DNA of 64,000 bases from an uncultured Veillonella sp. (GTDB lineage: Bacteria > Bacillota > Negativicutes > Veillonellales > Veillonellaceae). Below the pieces are notes generated by a model. It saw only the letters and a list, made by a program, of their open reading frames with translations, was not told the origin of the DNA and searched no databases. The DNA is taken from contig CABSJL010000005.1 in assembly GCA_902478055.1 (NCBI GenBank), positions 1 through 64,000 on the forward strand. The letters run 5' to 3'. Shown piece by piece: positions 1 through 8,020 of this stretch. A program made the translations under genes and the position numbers. Position 1 is the stretch's first letter. The number at the start of each line of letters is the position of its first letter.

Positions 1-81
1 AACTTTCGTTGCCGCACCCGCATAGCGGGTGGTTTAATGATTCGCGACTACGTCGCGAACCAGTCTAAAGACAATAATTAA
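1..81 (+). CDS. 3' end of a gene cut by the window edge (unrecognised)
   Basis: Frame 1 is open from the first base to a TAA at 79-81 and would encode the last 26 residues of a protein, including AGGLMIRDYVANQ. I do not recognise the family. A terminator hairpin follows at once, which fits a gene end. The stretch is richer in G+C than its surroundings and holds two perfect short hairpins (15-31 and 41-59), so it could also be the tail of a structured RNA. Only the missing upstream sequence can decide. Confidence 0.35.
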   Translation, partial: NFRCRTRIAGGLMIRDYVANQSKDNN

Positions 82-119
82 AAAAGCGATGACCTATCTA
101 AGGTCATCGCTTTTGTTTT
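82..119. terminator. Bidirectional intrinsic terminator
   Basis: A 13-bp perfect stem (82-94 with 102-114), AAAAGCGATGACC and its complement around a 7-base loop, carries T-runs on both strands. It lies between the rightward frame at the window edge and the leftward gene at 118-438, so it can serve both. Confidence 0.85.
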
Positions 120-438
120 ATTGGTATTGTTCAATATGTTCTTGTCGAATGTTTTGAAGTGTTTCCAAGAATGCATCTGTGCTTTCAGCACTGTCCAACA
201 AGTCTTTTAGTTGGTAAGAATCATCGAGGGTCACACTCCATTGGAAGGAGTCATTATCGTCGTATACATTGAATACGATTGGTGTTTCTAAATCCTCTGG
301 CAAATGACCGTCATCATCGGACACAGTTGCATAGGTGCCATCTTCCAAGAGCTCTGTAAATAATGTGTCATACCCATCGATATCGATAAGTTCAAAGTTG
401 ATAGTTTCATAAAAGTCTAAAACGATATCTGCTGCCAT
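118..438 (-). CDS. Small acidic hypothetical protein (106 aa)
   Basis: The 106-residue product is strongly acidic (many Asp and Glu, few Arg and Lys) with no signal peptide, membrane segment or Cys, so it is probably a soluble cytoplasmic protein. I do not recognise the family. The ATG has a good ribosome site (GGAGGT, six bases upstream on the minus strand), which makes it a convincing gene. It stands alone: the next gene to the right is divergent, and a terminator lies right after its stop. No function is proposed. Confidence 0.75.
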   Translation of the reverse strand: MAADIVLDFYETINFELIDIDGYDTLFTELLEDGTYATVSDDDGHLPEDLETPIVFNVYDDNDSFQWSVTLDDSYQLKDLLDSAESTDAFLETLQNIRQEHIEQYQ

Positions 439-513
439 GTGGACCTCCTCATGAATATATACGTTACGTTTATTCTACTGAGGGGGCCTGTTACTGTCAA
501 TGGTAATGTGTAG

Positions 514-519
514 TATAAT
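514..519 (+). promoter_or_regulatory. -10 box for the ABC-F gene
   Basis: A perfect TATAAT lies 32 bases before the ABC-F start codon in the short gap shared with the divergent small gene. The sequence 17 bases further up (TTACTG) is a poor -35 box, so this rests mostly on the -10. Confidence 0.45.
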
Positions 520-550
520 AAATATCAGAATGACACAATAGGAGCATACG

Positions 551-2557
551 ATGAACGTTATTAGTTTACAAAACATAGAAAAATCATATGGCACACGACT
601 GCTGTTTAAGGAGGTAAATATTACTTTTACCACCGAAAAACGGCTAGGTCTTGTGGGCATTAATGGGACAGGTAAGTCTACCTTCTTAAAAATTTTGGCA
701 GGACAAATGGAGCCAGATAAGGGGACCATTGAGCGAAATGGTAAGGCTAGTATACATTATCTAGCACAAACACCTGAGTTTGATCCGGATTCAACATTAC
801 TAGAAGCTGTTCTTGATGGTGATCATCCTCGTTTACGAATGGTACAATCCTTTGAGCGCATTAGTCGTGAATATCGCGAAATGCAAGAGGCTGGTGGCGA
901 GGATGCTAAAGTATCACGGAACTATATGAATTCCTTGGAGCAGATGGACCAACAAGATGGTTGGCAAGTGGAGCAAGAGGCTCGTATTATTTTATCTAAA
1001 TTAGGTTTTCCTGATGTGGATCAAAAGGTGGCTATGTTATCTGGTGGTCAAAAGCGTCGCCTTGCATTAGGGCAGGCATTATTATATCCTTGTGACCTAT
1101 TATTGCTGGACGAACCGACAAACCATTTAGATGAAGATAGTATCGATTGGCTAGAGTCTTATTTAAGTGCTCGTCAAGGGGGCTTATTAATCAGTACCCA
1201 TGATAGATATTTCCTTGACTCAGTATGTAATGGTATTTTGGAATTATCTAATCGACGTATGTACCAATACGATGGTAACTACGAAGAATTTATTGCCTTA
1301 AAGGCTGATCGAGAGGCGCGTGAGGCGGCTACAGAAGAGAAGCGCCGTCAGTTCTTAAAACGAGAAATCGAATGGGTACGCCGTGGTGCGTTGGCGAGAA
1401 CGACAAAGCAAAAGGCTCGTTTAGACCGCTATGAAAAACTTAAGAATATGGAGAAAACTAGACGCCCGGATCAAATGGATCCTATTGCTTTAAAAACGCG
1501 TTTAGGGAAAACCATCTTTGATATTGAACATTTAGCATTCTACTTTGGCGAGCGTCCTATGATTAAGGATTTTACCTACCACGTAGTACGTCATGATCGT
1601 ATCGGTATCGTCGGTCCTAATGGGGTTGGCAAGTCCACCTTTATGAACATTCTTGATGGAACCTATGAACCTACAAGCGGTACGATTGGTAAAGGCGAGA
1701 CAGTTCGCATTGCACATTTCAAACAAGAACTGCCAGAGTTTGATGAAGATATGCGTGTTCTCGATTATATTCGGGAAGACCATTCCTATATGGTGCTTGG
1801 TGATGGCTCTACATTGAGTGCTGGTCAGATTCTTGAACGATTCCTATTTACACCTGAGTTACATGGTGTGCCTATTCGCAAACTTTCTGGTGGCGAACGA
1901 CGTCGGTTGTATCTATTGAAATTGCTTATGAGCGCTCCTAATGTGTTGTTACTAGACGAACCGACCAATGATCTTGATATTCCTACATTAGAGGTACTAG
2001 AGGACTTCCTCGATTCCTTTAGTGGTGTCATTATCACCGTATGCCACGATCGTTATTTCTTAGACCGCGTTGTGGACAAACTTTTTGTGTTCAGTGGTGA
2101 TGGTCATATTGAGATTGTTCATGGCTCCTATTCTGATTACAAGGATTCTTTAGATGAAAGTAGCGTTGGAAAGCGCCCATTCTATATGGCTAATACTGGT
2201 ACATCTATTGCTTCTAAAGTTGTCAAAAATGACCAATCTGAAACTAGTGCTGACGGTGATGATTCATCATCAAGCACTTCGGCAGAAGGTAGTGATCGTA
2301 ATATGACTACATCTGGGGAAGATACTTTCAAAGAAGCACCGAAGAAGGGGCTAAATAAAGCGGAAGAGGCGGAGTATGCTAGTATCATGGAGGAATTGCC
2401 TAAATTAGAGCATTTAGTAAAGGGCCTCGATGTCATGATTAGTCAAGTTGCTACTGATTATGAGAAGATGCAATCCTTGATGGCTGAGCGAGAAGAGACT
2501 CAATCCCAAATAGATGCGCTCACAGAACGGTGGATGGAATTGGAAGAACGCCTATAA
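551..2557 (+). CDS. ABC-F family ATPase, Uup-like
   Basis: A soluble protein with two ATP-binding cassettes and no membrane part, as in ABC-F ATPases that act on ribosomes or nucleic acids. Cassette 1 has Walker A GINGTGKS (residues 36-43), signature LSGGQ (about 163) and Walker B ending DEPTNHLD (about 190). Cassette 2 has GPNGVGKS (about 355), LSGGE (about 445) and DEPTNDLD (about 470). After an acidic Ser-rich stretch (about 555-590) comes a charged helical tail of about 70 residues resembling the C-terminal coiled coil of Uup. An AGGAG site precedes the ATG. Uup-type proteins are linked to ribosome assembly and DNA handling; resistance-type ABC-F proteins are an alternative I consider less likely because of the tail. 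Confidence 0.9.
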   Translation: MNVISLQNIEKSYGTRLLFKEVNITFTTEKRLGLVGINGTGKSTFLKILAGQMEPDKGTIERNGKASIHYLAQTPEFDPDSTLLEAVLDGDHPRLRMVQSFERISREYREMQEAGGEDAKVSRNYMNSLEQMDQQDGWQVEQEARIILSKLGFPDVDQKVAMLSGGQKRRLALGQALLYPCDLLLLDEPTNHLDEDSIDWLESYLSARQGGLLISTHDRYFLDSVCNGILELSNRRMYQYDGNYEEFIALKADREAREAATEEKRRQFLKREIEWVRRGALARTTKQKARLDRYEKLKNMEKTRRPDQMDPIALKTRLGKTIFDIEHLAFYFGERPMIKDFTYHVVRHDRIGIVGPNGVGKSTFMNILDGTYEPTSGTIGKGETVRIAHFKQELPEFDEDMRVLDYIREDHSYMVLGDGSTLSAGQILERFLFTPELHGVPIRKLSGGERRRLYLLKLLMSAPNVLLLDEPTNDLDIPTLEVLEDFLDSFSGVIITVCHDRYFLDRVVDKLFVFSGDGHIEIVHGSYSDYKDSLDESSVGKRPFYMANTGTSIASKVVKNDQSETSADGDDSSSSTSAEGSDRNMTTSGEDTFKEAPKKGLNKAEEAEYASIMEELPKLEHLVKGLDVMISQVATDYEKMQSLMAEREETQSQIDALTERWMELEERL

Positions 2558-2616
2558 TTCCTTATAGCATGCGATTTTTTAATATCTGTTATGCAAAGGA
2601 ATTACATGTAAATTTA

Positions 2617-2645
2617 TTGATAAAAGTCACAATTTATAGTATAAT
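2617..2645 (+). promoter_or_regulatory. Sigma-70 type promoter of hydA
   Basis: TTGATA (2617-2622), a 17-base spacer and TATAAT (2640-2645) give a near-consensus promoter 44 bases before the hydrogenase start codon. Confidence 0.8.
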
Positions 2646-2689
2646 TTCATCGATTAACGATAACAACGTTACCTAAGTAGGAGGAACTC

Positions 2690-4159
2690 ATGAGTAAGTA
2701 CCAATTTTTAGACCGTCGCGTACCGATTGAAGACGGCAATATTGCTTTAGTTCAAGATTTATCCAAATGTAAAAACTGCTCCTTATGTCGTAAAGCGTGT
2801 GCTGTAGACATGGGCGTATTTGATTATTATGATTTAACAACAAATGGGGATCATCCAATTTGTATTCATTGTGGTCAATGTGCATCTATTTGTCCATTTG
2901 ATTCCATCAATGAACGCTCTGAAATTGATGAAGTAAAAGCAGCTATTGCTGACCCTAATAAAATCGTTGTATTCCAAACTGCACCTGCTGTACGTGTTGG
3001 CTTAGGTGAAGAATTTGGTCTTGATGCGGGTACATTCGTAGAAGGTAAAATGGTAGCTGCTCTTCGTAAATTAGGTGGCGACTATATTCTCGATACAAAC
3101 TTTGGTGCGGACATGACTATCATGGAGGAAGCATCTGAGTTGTTGGAACGCGTTATCAATAGTGATGCGGTATTGCCTCAATTCACATCTTGTTGCCCTG
3201 CTTGGGTTAAGTTTGCTGAAACATTCTATCCAGAATTCTTGCCAAACTTGTCTACTGCTAAGAGTCCAATTGCAATGCAAGCGCCTACACAAAAAACATA
3301 TTTTGCTGAAAAAATGGGCCTTGATGCAAAACAAATCGTTGCTGTTGCAGTAACACCTTGTACAGCTAAGAAATTCGAAATTCGTCGTGACGAAATGAAC
3401 TCCTCTGCTGAATATTGGGATGTACCAGAAATGCGTGATACAGACTACTGTATTACTACACGTGAACTTGCAAAATGGTTACGTGCAGAAGAAATCAACT
3501 TTGATGAATTAGAAGATTCTGCATTTGATCCATTGATGGGTGAAGCATCTGGTGGTGGTATCATCTTCGGTAATACTGGTGGCGTTATGGAAGCAGCTAT
3601 GCGTGCAGCTTACAAATTAGCAACTGGTGAAGATGCACCTCAAACATTGATCCCATTCGAAGCAATTCGTGGTATGGACGGTGCTCGTGAAGCAGACGTA
3701 GTCATTGGGGACAAAACATTACATGTAGCGGCTGTTCATGGTACAGGCAATTTGCGTAAGTTCATCGAACGCATGCGTGCAGAAAATATCCATTATGACT
3801 TCATTGAAGTAATGGCTTGTCGTGGTGGCTGTATCGGTGGTGGTGGTCAACCACGCGTTAAATTACCAATGGCTGATAAAGCTCGTGAAGCTCGTATTGC
3901 TTCCTTGTACACTCGTGATGCGGAAGTAAAAGTAAAAGCAGCTTGTGATAATCCAGATATCCAAAAATTATATGCTGAGTTCTTCGATGGCAAACCTATG
4001 AGCCATAAAGCACATCACATGTTACATACAACATTTGTGAGCCGTGCAGAAGACTTAGGCCCTAACGGTGCTTGTACACCTGCTACATGCCCAACATCTG
4101 TGCCTAACTTGAAAAAGGCCGCAGAAGCAGCTAAAGCAGCAGCGGAAGCTAATAACTAA
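2690..4159 (+). CDS. hydA: [FeFe] hydrogenase, two ferredoxin-type clusters
   Basis: Catalyses 2H+ + 2e- to H2, normally with ferredoxin, and disposes of fermentation electrons in the cytoplasm. Two [4Fe-4S] motifs lie at C27/C30/C33/C37 and C58/C61/C64/C68. The H-cluster motifs follow: TSCCPAW (166-172), TPCTAKK (222-228) and MACRGGC (375-381), with cysteines C168, C224, C377 and C381. The 489-residue length fits the short two-cluster type known from Megasphaera. The usual Met of the second motif (MPC) is Thr here. A short C-terminal Cys-containing tail (GACTPATC) and an Ala-rich end follow. It is a single gene with its own promoter and terminator; no maturase genes hydE/F/G are in the window. 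Start: ATG after AGGAGG. Confidence 0.95.
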   Translation: MSKYQFLDRRVPIEDGNIALVQDLSKCKNCSLCRKACAVDMGVFDYYDLTTNGDHPICIHCGQCASICPFDSINERSEIDEVKAAIADPNKIVVFQTAPAVRVGLGEEFGLDAGTFVEGKMVAALRKLGGDYILDTNFGADMTIMEEASELLERVINSDAVLPQFTSCCPAWVKFAETFYPEFLPNLSTAKSPIAMQAPTQKTYFAEKMGLDAKQIVAVAVTPCTAKKFEIRRDEMNSSAEYWDVPEMRDTDYCITTRELAKWLRAEEINFDELEDSAFDPLMGEASGGGIIFGNTGGVMEAAMRAAYKLATGEDAPQTLIPFEAIRGMDGAREADVVIGDKTLHVAAVHGTGNLRKFIERMRAENIHYDFIEVMACRGGCIGGGGQPRVKLPMADKAREARIASLYTRDAEVKVKAACDNPDIQKLYAEFFDGKPMSHKAHHMLHTTFVSRAEDLGPNGACTPATCPTSVPNLKKAAEAAKAAAEANN

Positions 4160-4178
4160 TAGCTAAAAATAGTTAACC

Positions 4179-4209
4179 GTAACAATTAACAGTAAATGTA
4201 ACAGTTAAC
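4179..4209 (+). repeat. Imperfect 12-base direct repeat after hydA
   Basis: GTAACAATTAAC (4179-4190) and GTAACAGTTAAC (4198-4209) differ at one base. They sit in the A+T-rich stretch between the hydA stop and its terminator. No function is evident. Confidence 0.4.
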
Positions 4210-4260
4210 TATAGTTAGTTGATACATACTATAAAAGCACATATATAGCTTAAGATAAAA

Positions 4261-4299
4261 GGCAGATAGTTGATATTTCAATCAGCTATCTGCTTTTTT
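4261..4299 (+). terminator. Intrinsic terminator after hydA
   Basis: GCAGATAGTTGAT pairs with ATCAGCTATCTGC (one G-U pair) around a short A+T loop and is followed by six T. It lies about 100 bases after the hydA stop. Confidence 0.85.
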
Positions 4300-4438
4300 G
4301 TTTAAAATATTTAGGCGACCATCTGTATGATATCTAAATATTGTTGAGACTTTCACGGTGATGAATAGTATATATGCCATATACGCATAGGGGTCAGAAT
4401 ATAGAGATTGGTAAATTGTTTAGGAATTATGGTTAGTG

Positions 4439-4447
4439 TGCTATAAT
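4439..4447 (+). promoter_or_regulatory. Extended -10 promoter of the phosphate pair
   Basis: TGCTATAAT is a full extended -10 element 47 bases before the DUF47 start codon. No good -35 is visible, as is common when the TG extension is present. The rest of the 334-base gap (4160-4494) holds the repeat and terminator listed above and nothing else I can recognise. Confidence 0.6.
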
Positions 4448-4494
4448 TAAATTATATTTATAGAAGCAATCAATACTGTTTCAGGAGGATCTTC

Positions 4495-5124
4495 ATGGCT
4501 TTTAAATTAAAAGGAAAAGAAGAAAAATTTTTCAGTATTTTAGAAAATCATGCTGCTCTTACATATGAAAGTGCAGAGATGATGGAGCGTGTGTTTAAAG
4601 GCGAAATCTCTAAAGAAGAGGCTTTTCTTGAAATTGATACAAAGGAAAAAGCTGCCGATGAATTAGTAACCGAAACTGTAGAACGTTTGCGTAAAACATT
4701 CATTACCCCAATGGATCGCGAAGATATTCAGCTTCTAATCGACCAATTGGATACTACATTGGATAATATTAAAGAAATCATGGATAAAATGGTTATGTAC
4801 CACGTTGGTAATCCAAGTGATGGTGCTATCCGTATGAGTGAAATCGTTGTAAAATGCGTTAAGCATATTAACAAATCTATTGGTTATATGGGTAGCCTTA
4901 AAAAGGACCATGTAAAGGTAGAAGGCCGTGTACATCAAGTTTTGAAACTTGAGTCTGAAGCGGATAATATTTACCACGAAGAAATGGCTAAGCTCTTCAC
5001 TGAGTGTACAGATCCTATTGAAATTATCAAATGGAAGGAAATCCTTAGCGCCATGGAGGATGTAATCGATGGTTGCGAAGATTTGGTAGGTACATTCCGC
5101 CGGGTAGTATTGAAATATGCTTGA
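4495..5124 (+). CDS. DUF47/PhoU-like accessory protein of Pit transport
   Basis: A 209-residue, all-helical, charged protein of the DUF47 (PhoU-related) family, which usually sits next to PiT transporters and is thought to control or couple them. There are no membrane segments. The ATG follows a strong AGGAGG site. Its last eight bases overlap the start of the transporter gene, so the two are almost certainly co-translated. The pairing with a PiT carrier is the main support for its role; its exact action is not shown by the sequence. Confidence 0.88.
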   Translation: MAFKLKGKEEKFFSILENHAALTYESAEMMERVFKGEISKEEAFLEIDTKEKAADELVTETVERLRKTFITPMDREDIQLLIDQLDTTLDNIKEIMDKMVMYHVGNPSDGAIRMSEIVVKCVKHINKSIGYMGSLKKDHVKVEGRVHQVLKLESEADNIYHEEMAKLFTECTDPIEIIKWKEILSAMEDVIDGCEDLVGTFRRVVLKYA

Positions 5125-6115
5125 GTCTCATTATTTAGTATGGCTAGTAGTATTTTTAGCATTAGCCTTCGACTATATCAATGGCTTCCACGATACGGCG
5201 AACGCCATTGCTACATCTGTTTCGACCCGTGCTATTGAGCCTAAAAAGGCTATTATGATGACGGCAGCACTCAATTTCCTTGGTGCCATGGTTAGTACAG
5301 GGGTTGCAAAGACAATCGGTGGCGACATCGTAATGTCTGCATCTCTTATCAATAGTGGAATCATTTCAGCAGCTCTTATTGGTGCCATCACATGGAACTT
5401 GCTTACCTGGTATTGGGGGATTCCTAGTTCCTCCTCTCATGCTCTTATCGGCGGTATCATCGGTGCTGTAGGCTGGTCCGTAGGCTTTGATGCCTTAAAT
5501 GAGGCGGGTATTTTAAAAATTTTCTTATCCCTTATTTTATCTCCAATTGTAGCCATGATTGGTGGCTATATTGTGATGAAAGTATTGTTGCTTATCTTTG
5601 GTAGATTCTCTCCAATTGTACTAAATGATAGATTTAGATCCATGCAAATTGTATCTGCCGTCATGATGGCTTTCTCTCATGGCTCTAATGATGCGCAAAA
5701 GGCGATGGGGATTATTACCTTAACCTTGCTTAGCGGTGGCTTCATTGATACATTGGATGTACCATTATGGGTTAAACTTTGTTGTGCTACGGCTATGGCT
5801 ATGGGTACAGCAGTGGGTGGTTGGAAAATCATCTCTACCATGGGGACTAAGATTTTCAAACTAGAAACAATTAATGGTTTTGCTGCTGACTTAAACTCTG
5901 CTATCACTATTTTTACAGCTACATTCTTACATTTACCTGTAAGTACGACACACGTTGTAAGTGGTTCCTTGCTTGGCGTAGGTTCCTCTAAACGTCTTAA
6001 AGCTGTTAACTGGGGCGTAGCAAGATCGATGGTATTGGCTTGGTTTGTAACAATTCCATTATCTGGTATTGTAGCGGCTATTGCTTATGAAATCGGTCAC
6101 TTACTATTTGGTTAA
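5117..6115 (+). CDS. PiT-family inorganic phosphate transporter
   Basis: A 332-residue membrane protein of the low-affinity PiT phosphate carriers, which bring phosphate in with H+ or Na+. The two family signature copies are visible: FHDTANAIATSV near residue 23 and HGSNDAQKAMG near residue 190, both variants of the GxNDxxxA motif that forms the substrate site. About ten hydrophobic segments are seen. It overlaps the DUF47 gene by 8 bases, so its start is coupled to that stop. A strong terminator follows, making this a two-gene operon. Confidence 0.93.
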   Translation: MLESHYLVWLVVFLALAFDYINGFHDTANAIATSVSTRAIEPKKAIMMTAALNFLGAMVSTGVAKTIGGDIVMSASLINSGIISAALIGAITWNLLTWYWGIPSSSSHALIGGIIGAVGWSVGFDALNEAGILKIFLSLILSPIVAMIGGYIVMKVLLLIFGRFSPIVLNDRFRSMQIVSAVMMAFSHGSNDAQKAMGIITLTLLSGGFIDTLDVPLWVKLCCATAMAMGTAVGGWKIISTMGTKIFKLETINGFAADLNSAITIFTATFLHLPVSTTHVVSGSLLGVGSSKRLKAVNWGVARSMVLAWFVTIPLSGIVAAIAYEIGHLLFG

Positions 6116-6131
6116 TAAATAACTATATAAA

Positions 6132-6167
6132 ACTAAAAAAAGACTGCGAGAGCAGTCTTTTTTTAGT
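6132..6167 (+). terminator. Intrinsic terminator after the phosphate pair
   Basis: A 16-bp perfect stem, ACTAAAAAAAGACTGC and its complement, closes a GAGA tetraloop. T-runs flank it on both strands. Confidence 0.92.
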
Positions 6168-6531
6168 TCTCTTGTTTAAGAATTGGATTCATTGAGTTAT
6201 ACAATTTATCAATTAGATTTTAATATTTTTTGTAGTTTATCATGAACCTATTACCAAAGAATGTAGGCATACACTAGGTTTTAAATACTATATTCTATAA
6301 AAGCGATTTATCTATATTTGGCAACGTTAATGTTAGATTTCAAGTTGAATATAGAGAAATGCTTATAAATATGTGCTTTTCTTTATTATGCGTTTTATTA
6401 ATAAATACAGTTTATTACTTGTTTAATAGTTGTTTTAGGACTGTTTATAATGAATAACTATTGCATACTTATGTAACGGAGGTTATACTATCGGTAGAAG
6501 GAGTTTTTCAAGTGAAAAGTGAGGTATGTAT
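6168..6531. other. A+T-rich gap without a recognised gene
   Basis: About 360 very A+T-rich bases between the PiT terminator and the small basic protein. No frame with a ribosome site and no stable hairpin was seen. It presumably contains the promoter of the small gene, but no clear -10/-35 pair stands out. Confidence 0.5.
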
Positions 6532-6705
6532 ATGGCATGGGGTGGAACTAGACGCGGTGCCGGGCGCCCACGTAATCCGATTAAACGTATTGGTAGAACC
6601 ATTCGACTTAGTGATGAAGAGTTTCTTTCACTCAAACCATTAATTATGGCCATCAAGGCCAATAATGATAAACGCTATAGGCAACAATGTACTAGAAATG
6701 CATAA
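6532..6705 (+). CDS. 57-residue basic GAGRPR protein
   Basis: ATG at 6532, preceded by a GTGAGG ribosome site, opens a 57-residue frame ending in TAA at 6703. The product is very basic and begins MAWGGTRRGAGRPRNPIKRI. The GxRxGAGRP motif is common at the N-terminus of small DNA-binding or phage-type proteins and resembles an AT-hook (core GRP). A short helix, LSDEEFLSLKPLIMAIKA, follows and may be a dimerisation or helix-turn-helix remnant. An overlapping 60-codon frame at 6461-6643 has no ribosome site and is a shadow. A DNA-binding role is inferred from the motif only. Confidence 0.7.
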   Translation: MAWGGTRRGAGRPRNPIKRIGRTIRLSDEEFLSLKPLIMAIKANNDKRYRQQCTRNA

Positions 6706-6751
6706 ATAAGGCATTGTCACAGCATATACAACATAATAAACTTTTAATCTA

Positions 6752-6760
6752 TGTTACAAT
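6752..6760 (+). promoter_or_regulatory. Extended -10 in front of the candidate small RNA
   Basis: TGTTACAAT matches the extended -10 form (TGnTATAAT with one mismatch). It predicts a transcript starting near 6767 and running into the hairpin at 6841-6873. Confidence 0.4.
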
Positions 6761-6766
6761 AACCCA

Positions 6767-6873
6767 TTATTTAAATCTTTCAACTACAACACATCTCTAC
6801 TCTCTAACAATATGCTGTGTGCAATACAAGTAGTACGAAGAAGGTCCCAATTCAATGAATTGGGACCTTTTCC
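6767..6873 (+). ncRNA. Candidate small RNA (about 107 nt)
   Basis: Between the small GAGRPR gene and the convergent ABC importer lies a possible transcript with a promoter-like element, a C/A/T-rich unstructured stretch (about 6779-6809) and a strong terminal hairpin followed by T-residues. This is the layout of many base-pairing small RNAs. No reading frame with a ribosome site fits inside it. The 10-base arms CACAGCATAT (6718-6727) and ATATGCTGTG (6810-6819) could also pair if transcription starts further up. This is a prediction from layout only. Confidence 0.3.
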
Positions 6874-6874
6874 G
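6839..6874. terminator. Terminator hairpin between convergent genes
   Basis: AAGGTCCCAATTCA and its complement form a near-perfect palindrome (6841-6869) followed by TTTT on the plus strand. It ends the rightward transcripts; the minus-strand T-run is weaker, so its use by the ABC operon is less certain. Confidence 0.75.
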
Positions 6875-6995
6875 TTACGTATAGTATATGTCACAGTATA
6901 TCTAACTATTCAGGATAAATACTGTTTAATACTATATATAATTTTATTAACTTATAGGACTAGTTAATAGAATACTTTCATAGCTGAGTAAATCG

Positions 6996-8000
6996 TTAGT
7001 CGATTTTTACGCCGTGAATTTCTTCAGCTAAACGTTTTAAAGCATCTACTGTACGAACACCAGGTGTGATTTCAGACAGTTTTACACGGATAAAGTGACC
7101 TTCTTTTACAGCAGTGATATCTTGAAGTTGAGGGTTAGATTTGATTTTTTCAATTTTTTGTTGGAAATCATCATCGTTGCGAATGGAGTTACCATAGTCA
7201 GCAATAATAATGTAATCAGGATTTTGAGCAATTACAGTTTCCCAAGAACCTTTAGCCCATGTCTTATCAACGCCTAAACCACTCATTACATTATCGGCAC
7301 CGATAAGTTTCAAGATGTTTGTAGTATAACCTTCGAAGGCTGTGAATGGTTGGCCATCTTCAGAGTCATAAATGAATACCCGTTTACGAGGTAAGTCTTT
7401 TAATTTAGCTTGGATAGCTGCTAACGTTTTACGTTGACTAGCAACCCATTCTTCAGCTTTAGGTTTAACACCGAAGATTTCACCTAATTTAATCATGTCA
7501 TTAAAGTTAGTTTCTAGATCTGCTTTTGTAGATAACATGGATTCAGGAAGCCATATGTTAACCTTTTGAGCAATCATTTTATCTGCAGGAATAGCGCGTT
7601 TGCTGAAGGAGTCAGGCCAGCCTGTTGCAAAGTCTGGCTTTACGGACATGAATACTTCGTAGGACGGCCATTTGTCGGATAATACTTTTACCTTGTCATA
7701 GGCCGCTTGTAGAGGTGGATAGATTTCTTCTTCTTTGAAAGCTGTACCAGCCATCTTATCTTCAAGACCTAGTTGGAGCATCATTTCTGTAGTTGCTTGG
7801 GACATGGATACTGCATGGGTAGGAGCGGATTTTACAGCAAAGTCAGTTTTTGTACCGTCAAATGTTTCACTCCATGTTACCGCATTGCCATTATCAGCAG
7901 TATTCTTAGTTGTATCAGAACCACAACCAGCAATAGCAAAGGTTGCGCATGCCATAGCGACTAATAACAATTTTTTTGATTTTCTTAATTTTTGGAACAT
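6996..8000 (-). CDS. Substrate-binding lipoprotein of an iron/heme/corrinoid-type ABC importer
   Basis: A 334-residue protein with a lipoprotein signal: a basic start, a hydrophobic run and the lipobox IAGC with the lipidated Cys at 26. The rest fits the TroA/BtuF/FecB class of two-lobed binding proteins (for example VKPDFATGWPDSF, and a late NPDYIIIADYG followed by a long helix). It would catch a metal chelate, heme or corrinoid in the periplasm and pass it to the permease encoded upstream. It is the last gene of a three-gene minus-strand operon, 20 bases after the ATPase gene. The substrate cannot be read from the sequence; the nearby heme locus makes heme or a siderophore attractive. Confidence 0.88.
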   Translation of the reverse strand: MFQKLRKSKKLLLVAMACATFAIAGCGSDTTKNTADNGNAVTWSETFDGTKTDFAVKSAPTHAVSMSQATTEMMLQLGLEDKMAGTAFKEEEIYPPLQAAYDKVKVLSDKWPSYEVFMSVKPDFATGWPDSFSKRAIPADKMIAQKVNIWLPESMLSTKADLETNFNDMIKLGEIFGVKPKAEEWVASQRKTLAAIQAKLKDLPRKRVFIYDSEDGQPFTAFEGYTTNILKLIGADNVMSGLGVDKTWAKGSWETVIAQNPDYIIIADYGNSIRNDDDFQQKIEKIKSNPQLQDITAVKEGHFIRVKLSEITPGVRTVDALKRLAEEIHGVKID

Positions 8001-8020
8001 AGTAAGCCCTTTCTTATGAA

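Noticed and set aside
6461..6643. 60-codon frame over the small basic gene
   Set aside because: It has no ribosome site and its product has no family features; the frame starting at 6532 has both.
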